The notes under the pieces are model-generated. The model was not told the DNA's origin, did not search any database, and saw nothing but the letters and a program-made list of their open reading frames with translations. Positions 59,429 through 64,000 of a stretch of DNA of 64,000 nt are shown piece after piece. A program made the position numbers and the translations under genes. Position 1 is the stretch's first letter; each line of letters starts with the position of its first letter. The stretch lies in the IMG/VR virus record IMGVR_UViG_3300027977_000029, positions 1 to 64,000 of that record; one strand, written 5' to 3'. This DNA comes from a virus.

Positions 59429-59838
59429 TGGATAAGTATCATATCGAAGGCGATGAAGTTTTTATTAAGACTAGCTACCGTCCAATTCACCCGCTGAGTC
59501 GTAGTAAGGTTCTGGCCGAGCATGCACACAATCTCTACTGTAATATCAAGACCGGTGAGCTCAAAGTTCTTCCAACTAAACCGATGGCCTTCAAAGTTTA
59601 TGGGAAGTACGGCAGAGCTTCGCAAAATCTGTCCGGTATTTATACTACGGACCAGAATGCAATCTATAAGTTCTACGAGTTACTCACGAACGACTATGCC
59701 GAATTCACTCTAGAAGCTTATGGGTACCGTGACGGATTTTGGGCCAAGAAGGTTTTGGTAATAGATCCCACTCGTCGTTGGAGCCTGATCAAGGAAGATT
59801 TGCTCAAGTTTTACGAAGAATACGGAAGGGTTAGCTAG
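59428..59838 (+). CDS. 135-aa tandem family, copy 2 (136 aa)
   Basis: GDEVFIKTSYRPIHPLSRSK, YCNIKTGELKVLPTKP, LSGIYTTDQNAIYK and a basic/aromatic end (LLKFYEEYGRVS) place it with 59839. The two share NI-x-TGELK-x-L and a closing L-x-x-x-Y-x-x-YG. Function is unknown. It begins in the preceding stop (TAATG) and ends directly before the next start. Confidence 0.62.
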   Translation: MDKYHIEGDEVFIKTSYRPIHPLSRSKVLAEHAHNLYCNIKTGELKVLPTKPMAFKVYGKYGRASQNLSGIYTTDQNAIYKFYELLTNDYAEFTLEAYGYRDGFWAKKVLVIDPTRRWSLIKEDLLKFYEEYGRVS

Positions 59839-60246
59839 ATGGCGAAGCACCTTATTGATAATGGGGAAGTCTGGATCAAGACCACCTATGACCTAACCGG
59901 TCCACTCGGGAAGAGTTCGCTTCTGGCAACTTACGGAAATGGTGACTGGATTCTTTGTTGCAATATCGCAACCGGAGAACTCAAGTACCTCAAGAACCCG
60001 GAAGCGCCTGTAAAGCCAAGTTACGCTTTCAGGCTGGCATTCCCTGACTCCAACTTTTTCAATCTAACTGGTGTGTATGGGAATGATCAGTCAGTTCTCT
60101 ACAAACATCGCCAAGAAGGTTGTAAGCTGTATGTAATGAAGAGGGCTGAAGTCTTTGCCAGTTTTGTACTCCCGAGAAACGCCACCTGGCTGAATGACCT
60201 CAAACCCAAGCTGATTGACCTTTACAAAACATATGGAAGCGTGTAA
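59839..60246 (+). CDS. 135-aa tandem family, copy 3
   Basis: IDNGEVWIKTTYDLTGPLGK, CCNIATGELKYLKNPEAP, LTGVYGNDQSVLYKH and LIDLYKTYGSV. This is the copy closest to 59428. Start directly follows the previous stop. No known domain is visible. Tandem copies next to tRNA genes in an early-looking region suggest a host-interaction role, as inference. Confidence 0.62.
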   Translation: MAKHLIDNGEVWIKTTYDLTGPLGKSSLLATYGNGDWILCCNIATGELKYLKNPEAPVKPSYAFRLAFPDSNFFNLTGVYGNDQSVLYKHRQEGCKLYVMKRAEVFASFVLPRNATWLNDLKPKLIDLYKTYGSV

Positions 60247-60248
60247 CA

Positions 60249-60290
60249 ATGAAAAAGATCTCGAGTAGTACCCTAGGTAGTTTCACCTAG
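60249..60290 (+). CDS. Possible leader peptide / gene remnant, 13 aa
   Basis: ATGAAAAAGAT at the start is the same as at the starts of the genes at 60881 and 61253. The frame then reads KISSSTLGSFT and stops inside the hairpin at 60267-60296. It may be an attenuation-type leader or a deleted copy of those genes. Confidence 0.25.
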   Translation: MKKISSSTLGSFT

Positions 60291-60313
60291 GGTACTCTCA
60301 CTATACCGGTGAG
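60267..60313 (+). promoter_or_regulatory. Perfect 12-bp hairpin plus second stem
   Basis: AGTACCCTAGGT (60267-60278) and ACCTAGGGTACT (60285-60296) form a perfect 12-bp stem with loop AGTTTC. CTCAC (60297-60301) and GTGAG (60309-60313) add a second one. There is no T run, so this is more likely a processing or blocking structure than a simple terminator. The gene at 60340 follows. Confidence 0.6.
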
Positions 60314-60339
60314 GGACCCTCCTTTAATACGAGGTTTAA

Positions 60340-60495
60340 ATGTCTCTCGCGAACAAGCGGAAAAAGGACCAGGAGATGGCCCAGCAGATGAAGCGGCTGG
60401 GGATCGAGCGCAATCACACCAATTGCCCGATCTGTCATCACACGACGTCTCTGAGCAATCTTCGGTTCCACCTGACGACCTGTCAGGGCCGCTAA
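60340..60495 (+). CDS. C2HC zinc-finger-like protein, 51 aa
   Basis: CPICHHTTSLSNLRFHLTTC has a C-x2-C-x12-H-x3-C arrangement that could bind zinc. The N-terminus is basic and helical (NKRKKDQEMAQQMKRLG). CGAGG precedes the ATG. It is GC-rich compared with its neighbours, which may mark recent transfer from a high-GC genome. DNA or RNA binding is plausible. Confidence 0.6.
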   Translation: MSLANKRKKDQEMAQQMKRLGIERNHTNCPICHHTTSLSNLRFHLTTCQGR

Positions 60496-60504
60496 TAACA
60501 CTAC

Positions 60505-60529
60505 AGTCCTGAGCATGACTTTAAAAGGC
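60505..60529 (+). promoter_or_regulatory. AGNC hairpin element, copy F
   Basis: AGTC (60505-60508), loop CTGAGCAT, GACT (60517-60520), then TTAAAAGG. The stem differs from the others but stays paired. It lies 21 bases before tRNA-Leu. Confidence 0.5.
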
Positions 60530-60541
60530 TCGCTTAATTTT

Positions 60542-60627
60542 GGGGATGTGGCGGAATTGGTAGACGCACCGGACTTAAAATCCGTTGGCTGTAAGTCGTA
60601 AGGGTTCGAGTCCCTTCATCCCTACCA
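60542..60627 (+). tRNA. tRNA-Leu (anticodon TAA)
   Basis: An 86-base class II tRNA with encoded CCA: acceptor GGGGATG/CATCCCT, anticodon arm CCGGA-CTTAAAA-TCCGT (one outer mismatch), variable arm, and T arm AAGGG-TTCGAGT-CCCTT. It reads UUA codons. Confidence 0.93.
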
Positions 60628-60646
60628 ACCTTTAAAGGAAAATACT

Positions 60647-60862
60647 ATGAGTAATACTCGTACTATGATGCGCAAGCTTCGCTCTTTCCGTAACAAGCTG
60701 AGTGATCCTGAGAATCAACGCATTAAGCCAGGTACGCCTGACCGTCGAGTCAGGAAGCTCGATGTTGATCCCAGGACAGGTCTGGATGTCCCCGCCGGTG
60801 TACAGCTGACACTGCATGCCACCAAGGGCTATCGTAGCGAGCGTATCACTCACAAGGTTTAA
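60647..60862 (+). CDS. Basic hypothetical protein, 71 aa
   Basis: Strongly basic (MMRKLRSFRNKLSDPENQRI; PDRRVRKLDVDPRTG), suggesting contact with nucleic acid. AAGGA lies upstream of the ATG. No family recognised. It lies between tRNA-Leu and the duplicated 123-residue genes. Confidence 0.55.
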   Translation: MSNTRTMMRKLRSFRNKLSDPENQRIKPGTPDRRVRKLDVDPRTGLDVPAGVQLTLHATKGYRSERITHKV

Positions 60863-60880
60863 ATAAAGGAAATTGTCTAA

Positions 60881-61252
60881 ATGAAAAAGATTGAAATCAC
60901 CGTTCCTAACGACGTTGTTGCCACGATTGTCTCGCTTGTCATGGACTACGTGACTGAACTTCATGTGACTGAAGTCGAAGCTGGTGAGCCCACCCCTAGT
61001 CCGGTCAAAGTTGTTAGAGCCAAGAGGGAAAAGCGAGTGTCCCCAACATCCGCGACGAGACTTGGTAAAATCTATCTAGAGAGCCTCCCTGAAAACGGTG
61101 TGCCCATCCCACGCTCAACGGTTGCTTTTAATATGGAGGCTAAGGGTTACAAACCTAGCGGTGAAAGCTCAACTGCTTCTGGCTTGGTAAAAGAAGGTCT
61201 TATTGAAGTTCTAGGAACGGGTGTTCGTAAGGTTGTTGAAGGAAATACCTGA
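60881..61252 (+). CDS. 123-aa tandem paralogue 1, winged-helix-like C-terminus
   Basis: The first 33 residues (KKIEITVPNDVVATIVSLVM then DYVTELHVTE) are almost identical to those of the next gene. A linker with KREKRVS follows, then a C-terminal domain (LPENGVPIPRSTVAFNMEAK...TASGLVKEGLIEVLG) with the look of a small winged helix. Both copies are exactly 123 residues. A DNA-binding regulator is plausible but not shown. Confidence 0.62.
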   Translation: MKKIEITVPNDVVATIVSLVMDYVTELHVTEVEAGEPTPSPVKVVRAKREKRVSPTSATRLGKIYLESLPENGVPIPRSTVAFNMEAKGYKPSGESSTASGLVKEGLIEVLGTGVRKVVEGNT

Positions 61253-61624
61253 ATGAAAAAGATTGAAATCACTGTTCCGAATGAAGTTGTTGCCACGATT
61301 GTCTCGCTTGTTATGGACTATGTCACAGAGCTTCATGTAACTGAAGCCAATCCTGGTAAGCTCAAGCCTAGTGCGTCAACTTTTGAGACCAGCGTTGCTA
61401 AGAGAAGAAACAATTCTCCAGTTTCTCTAACCAGACTCGGTCTTAAAGTACTTTCGTGGTTGCCTGAAGACGGCACGCCTATGGAACGCAGAGAACTACT
61501 CAAACTCGTTCTTGGAGAAGGTTACAGGCTTAGTAGCGAGAGCGCAGTCTTAAGCGGTTTGAAGACTGAAGGCTGTGTTGGCGTCACCAGAACAACTGCT
61601 TGGAAAGTAATCAAAACGACCTAA
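61253..61624 (+). CDS. 123-aa tandem paralogue 2, winged-helix-like C-terminus
   Basis: It starts directly after paralogue 1, with the same first residues, the same length and the same layout (LPEDGTPMERRELLKLVLGE...AVLSGLKTEGCVGVT). The N-terminal halves are near identical in DNA while the C-terminal halves have diverged, as expected if the recognition part evolves fast. Confidence 0.62.
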   Translation: MKKIEITVPNEVVATIVSLVMDYVTELHVTEANPGKLKPSASTFETSVAKRRNNSPVSLTRLGLKVLSWLPEDGTPMERRELLKLVLGEGYRLSSESAVLSGLKTEGCVGVTRTTAWKVIKTT

Positions 61625-61635
61625 CTTTCTAACCA

Positions 61636-61712
61636 GACTCCATAGCTCAATTGGATAGAGCAACAGCCTTCTAAGCTGTGGGTTGTAGGTTCAAGTCCTA
61701 CTGGAGTCGCCA
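61636..61712 (+). tRNA. tRNA-Arg (anticodon TCT)
   Basis: A 77-base cloverleaf with encoded CCA: acceptor GACTCCA/TGGAGTC, anticodon stem ACAGC/GCTGT with loop CTTCTAA, T arm GTAGG-TTCAAGT-CCTAC, discriminator G. It reads AGA codons, rare in most high-GC bacteria. Confidence 0.95.
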
Positions 61713-61730
61713 ACCTTAAAGGAAATTCTT

Positions 61731-61925
61731 ATGGATAATATCGTTAAAGGTCTCAAGGCAGTGGCCTTGTTCATTACTGAATTTAAACAAGAAGCCGGAA
61801 ATGAACTCTACAAAGAAGTTATAGAGTTCATCGCGTTCTATGCACGGCGTAATGGCCTCGATCGGCTCACTACAGAGATGGTCCTGGAGGCCCTCTATAA
61901 GCGAATTACTTATGGGGAAACCTGA
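61731..61925 (+). CDS. Helical hypothetical protein, 64 aa
   Basis: Helical throughout (MDNIVKGLKAVALFITEFKQ, VIEFIAFYARRNGLD). AAGGA precedes the ATG. No family recognised. It overlaps the next frame by 14 bases. Confidence 0.55.
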   Translation: MDNIVKGLKAVALFITEFKQEAGNELYKEVIEFIAFYARRNGLDRLTTEMVLEALYKRITYGET

Positions 61926-62073
61926 CTTAATAGTAGTGGAATTCTACTTAGTGACTTACAAGCTAGATGGAAAGTCTTGCTGTAAGTCCTTCGATACGTT
62001 CATCGAAGCAAACCGTTTCGGATCTAAGCTTGGTGCAGGGTTCAAAATACACCCAATCAAGCTTAGGTTCTAA
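61912..62073 (+). CDS. Hypothetical protein, 53 aa
   Basis: The ATG at 61912 lies inside the previous gene without a strong ribosome site. MGKPDLIVVEFYLVTYKLDG continues with two cysteines and an FKIHPIKLRF end, a plausible small beta-rich protein. Confidence 0.45.
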   Translation: MGKPDLIVVEFYLVTYKLDGKSCCKSFDTFIEANRFGSKLGAGFKIHPIKLRF

Positions 62074-62088
62074 ACACTGGAGAGTGGC

Positions 62089-62328
62089 TTGAGACAATTT
62101 AAAGACGTTACTAGCGACCTTGATAGGCAGCAACGAACTAGGGCCTATGAGTTAGAGTCTGGCCAGCGTGTTAAGATCCTAGAGCGTATGGTCGTGATTA
62201 TAGGCGCTGCTAAGGTTTTGCATCAGATGGGACTGATCGAAGATCCTGCCACGGCTGAACGGTATCCCGTATACCAGTGGGGTTCTCAGATTGGGACCCT
62301 TCCTGGGGATTTGACCCTCATAACATAA
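62089..62328 (+). CDS. Hypothetical protein, 79 aa
   Basis: The start is TTG with GGAG nine bases upstream; no ATG fits. The product is helical in the first half (DVTSDLDRQQRTRAYELESG, RVKILERMVVIIGAAKVLHQ). Function is unknown. Confidence 0.5.
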   Translation: MRQFKDVTSDLDRQQRTRAYELESGQRVKILERMVVIIGAAKVLHQMGLIEDPATAERYPVYQWGSQIGTLPGDLTLIT

Positions 62329-62462
62329 AGTCTACTTCGCCCTTCTATAGCCCAAGGGCTGGAGACTTTGTCGTAACACATGACAAGGTTCTTGCAGCCC
62401 CTAACTTGGGTTCAGGAGATCTAGAAGCAGTTCCAGGATTTATTCGTGATGAAACAATTTAA
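62277..62462 (+). CDS. Possible hypothetical protein, 61 aa
   Basis: This GTG-start frame overlaps both neighbours and has no ribosome site, but its second half (AGDFVVTHDKVLAAPNLGSG) reads like protein and fills a gap that otherwise has no gene. It could also be the end of a gene that has lost its start. Confidence 0.35.
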   Translation: MGFSDWDPSWGFDPHNIKSTSPFYSPRAGDFVVTHDKVLAAPNLGSGDLEAVPGFIRDETI

Positions 62463-62820
62463 AGTATTTGCAGTACACCAAGGGGCTGGGGCAATTACTG
62501 TCAAACCTCACAGTCGTTACGAGGTCCCTATTCTGGAAAACTTTCTTAACAGGTTGGCTAGCGACGGCTATGAGGTAGTTGCAATAACGTCCGACAATAG
62601 CTGGTGGCATGTCACAGCTGTTCAGAACTTCACACCCCAGTACCGTCACCGTACACGAGAAACTGAGTACCAAGTCCTTGGAGTAGGCACCCTTCAAATT
62701 AGTACTAAGCCTCCCCAAGATAACGACAGGGTTGTAGTCTACCGAGATGAAGAAGGGAACCTTTGGGTGAGAGAGCTCATGGAGTTCCACGATGGCAGAT
62801 TTGAGGTTGTCAAGGCATGA
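62446..62820 (+). CDS. Hypothetical protein, 124 aa
   Basis: GTG at 62446 has AGGA at the best distance; the ATG three bases later is an alternative. KQFKVFAVHQGAGAITVKPH and FLNRLASDGYEVVAITSDNS look like an alpha/beta fold whose L-x-x-x-G-Y-E-V-V element recurs in small phage proteins of unknown role. It overlaps the next gene by 4 bases. Confidence 0.55.
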   Translation: MMKQFKVFAVHQGAGAITVKPHSRYEVPILENFLNRLASDGYEVVAITSDNSWWHVTAVQNFTPQYRHRTRETEYQVLGVGTLQISTKPPQDNDRVVVYRDEEGNLWVRELMEFHDGRFEVVKA

Positions 62821-63005
62821 ATCCTCCAGATGATTTTGTAATTGAACAACTGCGAGCTATCTTTAAAGAGTACGAGACAGTTCTCTCAGCTCTTCTGGAA
62901 TCCTACGTACAACTTGGGAACTCTGGTGATTGTGGTTTTTGGGATCCAGAGGAGTTACCCGAAGTAATCGCAGCTCGTAAACTTCTAGTAAGACTGAGGA
63001 CTTAA
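62817..63005 (+). CDS. Conserved small phage protein, 62 aa
   Basis: The C-terminal half SGDCGFWDPEELPEVIAARK is a pattern I recognise from many phages (S-G-D-C-G-x-WD-P-E...P-x-V-I-A-A-R). The N-terminal half is a helix. Function is unknown. It shares one base with the next start. Confidence 0.65.
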   Translation: MNPPDDFVIEQLRAIFKEYETVLSALLESYVQLGNSGDCGFWDPEELPEVIAARKLLVRLRT

Positions 63006-63196
63006 TGAGTAACGAACATTGGGTGGGGATCTCTAAAATTGGAGATAACTATCAAGTACAGCTTAATCTAAACGCTACAAGTGAGCGAGACCGTGTGAAG
63101 CATAGGCATAGAGTTTGTAGTCTACGTAGTAATCGTCAACCAACAACCACGCCTTGGGTTCCAGGGCTTCCTAAGAATTGGAAAGGTAAAGTCTAA
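63005..63196 (+). CDS. Hypothetical protein, 63 aa
   Basis: A basic protein (WVGISKIGDNYQVQLNLNAT; RDRVKHRHRVCSLRSNRQP) with no known domain. It shares one base with each neighbour's start or stop, so it is part of a coupled run of genes. Confidence 0.5.
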   Translation: MSNEHWVGISKIGDNYQVQLNLNATSERDRVKHRHRVCSLRSNRQPTTTPWVPGLPKNWKGKV

Positions 63197-63474
63197 TGGA
63201 CTACTTTTATGTTCTAGTGTTTGTGATCCTTGCAGTTATTATCTTACTCATGACGGATCAGCTCCGAAAGGCTGACAAGCAGCTTGTTGCTTTAAAAACT
63301 AAGCTTGGCGACACTGAGGCTATGCTCAGCTCTGCACGGTACACTCGTGAGAAAGATCAGAAGTCTCTTTCAGCTCACCAAGAGCACATCGAGAGATTGG
63401 AAACTGAGATTAGGAAGCTTAATGGCTATCTCAAGGCCATGAAGGTCCCCTCTAAGAAGAAAGTCACAAAGTGA
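63196..63474 (+). CDS. Membrane-anchored coiled-coil protein, copy 1 (92 aa)
   Basis: An N-terminal membrane helix (YFYVLVFVILAVIILLM) is followed by a long coiled coil (LVALKTKLGDTEAMLSSARY ...) and a basic end. The build is that of an inner-membrane spanin, but it is 30 kb from the lysis genes and has a second copy next to it. A spanin role is therefore uncertain. Confidence 0.55.
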   Translation: MDYFYVLVFVILAVIILLMTDQLRKADKQLVALKTKLGDTEAMLSSARYTREKDQKSLSAHQEHIERLETEIRKLNGYLKAMKVPSKKKVTK

Positions 63475-63878
63475 TGGAAGGTCTTGCTCACAGTTTTTCA
63501 GTCGTCGTTTTCGCACTCCTAGTCCTCTGGATTATCAGGCTCAGGGCTGACAAGCGGAGGCTTAAGGAAGACATTTCCGCCCAAGGATACACCAATCGGG
63601 GTCTTCTCGAAGAAATCTCTCAGGTTCGCAGCTACGCTGATATGTTTAAGAAGAAGTTTCAGGATTCAGAAGAACGTATCTCGAGGCTTCTTCAAGAAAA
63701 CGAAAATTTGATTTCTCGGTGGAATCGAGCTACTAGTAAGCTTGATAAGGCGAAGGCTGAAATTAAAGTTTTAAAGGCTGAAGCCGAGATTGTTGACCAC
63801 CGGGGTCGCAAGCTTTTAACTCTGGAAGAGGTCGGAGTCAGCACGAAGCGTTCTAAAAAGAAGGTACCTGGTTCCTAG
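63471..63878 (+). CDS. Membrane-anchored coiled-coil protein, copy 2 (135 aa)
   Basis: It starts inside the previous stop (GTG 63471 or ATG 63474). A membrane helix (FSVVVFALLVLWIIRL) is followed by a coiled coil (KKKFQDSEERISRLLQENEN) and a basic tail (TKRSKKKVPGS). It looks like an enlarged relative of copy 1. No partner lipoprotein is seen nearby. Confidence 0.55.
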   Translation: MMEGLAHSFSVVVFALLVLWIIRLRADKRRLKEDISAQGYTNRGLLEEISQVRSYADMFKKKFQDSEERISRLLQENENLISRWNRATSKLDKAKAEIKVLKAEAEIVDHRGRKLLTLEEVGVSTKRSKKKVPGS

Positions 63879-63937
63879 ACGGCTGTTATGGGCCAATGAC
63901 TGTAAACAATTTCACGAGCTAGTAATAAGGAGCTCCT

Positions 63938-64000
63938 ATGCAAGGTTCTATTTATAGAGAACAAAAACCTGGTCACGCTACCGTAGTTGTGCTCAGGTGT
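63938..64000 (+). CDS. Start of a gene cut by the right edge
   Basis: The ATG at 63938 has AAGGAG eight bases upstream, and the frame (MQGSIYREQKPGHATVVVLR) is open to the last base. GGAGCTCC around the ribosome site is palindromic. Too short to identify. Confidence 0.5.
   Translation, partial: MQGSIYREQKPGHATVVVLRC

Noticed and set aside
60293-60306. T7 promoter core CTCACTATA
   Set aside because: Only nine bases match; the upstream TAATACGA and downstream GGGAGA parts are absent, and the bases also belong to a stem.

Overview
The window is a continuous stretch of a large tailed-phage genome (siphovirus type), with every protein gene and tRNA on the + strand. It is open at both ends: a tail-fibre gene runs off the left edge and a new gene starts 63 bases before the right edge. 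No terminase, integrase or repressor was recognised, so the terminase presumably lies outside the window and a lytic lifestyle is likely. The phage body is AT/GC-balanced, but the fibre and the gene after it (1-1368) and two short intergenic islands are strongly GC-rich. Five tRNAs all appear to read A-ending codons. Together these suggest a high-GC host, perhaps an alphaproteobacterium; this is inference.

Layout. 1-1368: host-like GC-rich tail fibre end plus a small companion gene. 1374-13051: portal (DUF4055 type), a giant MuF protein, scaffold, major capsid protein, head-tail connectors, tail terminator, major tail protein, and tail chaperones G/GT with a lambda-type GGGAAAG slippery site. 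13102-32013: a 3275-residue tape measure protein, two distal tail proteins and a 2635-residue tail-tip protein with seven tandem repeats. 32338-33204: holin and M15 endolysin. 33204-38813: many small accessory genes, including tandem paralogues and a run of tiny membrane proteins. 38813-41044: a T7-like single-subunit RNA polymerase. 41051-55385: replication and nucleotide genes (SSB, DNA polymerase A, 5'-3' exonuclease, GIY-YIG-like nuclease, primase-helicase, class II ribonucleotide reductase, DNA ligase, nucleotidyltransferase, GNAT) mixed with small genes. 55668-64000: an abundant-looking 189-residue protein, a MazG-like protein, five tRNAs and tandem families of unknown proteins.

The main discovery candidate is a transcription system. 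The 1551-residue MuF protein carries, behind its MuF head domain, all the sequence motifs of a second single-subunit RNA polymerase (R1082/K1086/Y1094, D1020, H1449-D1450), closest in style to the N4 virion RNA polymerase. A polymerase fused to a capsid-associated MuF domain would be packaged and injected. Three families of repeated intergenic elements could be its partners. Six copies of a hairpin-like element (AGNC-CTGRRCAT-GNCT, with compensatory stem changes) occur in the accessory region, three of them directly upstream of the T7-like polymerase gene. Five copies of AACCCGTTAANTTAACCC stand before the capsid, tape measure, lysis, SSB/replication and 189-residue genes, but not before the polymerase itself. 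Three copies of an element ending CCATCTTATATGA precede small genes. The simplest model is a cascade: injected MuF-polymerase, then early hairpin promoters, then the T7-like polymerase, then the AACCCG promoters. The motifs are seen directly; the promoter assignments are inference.
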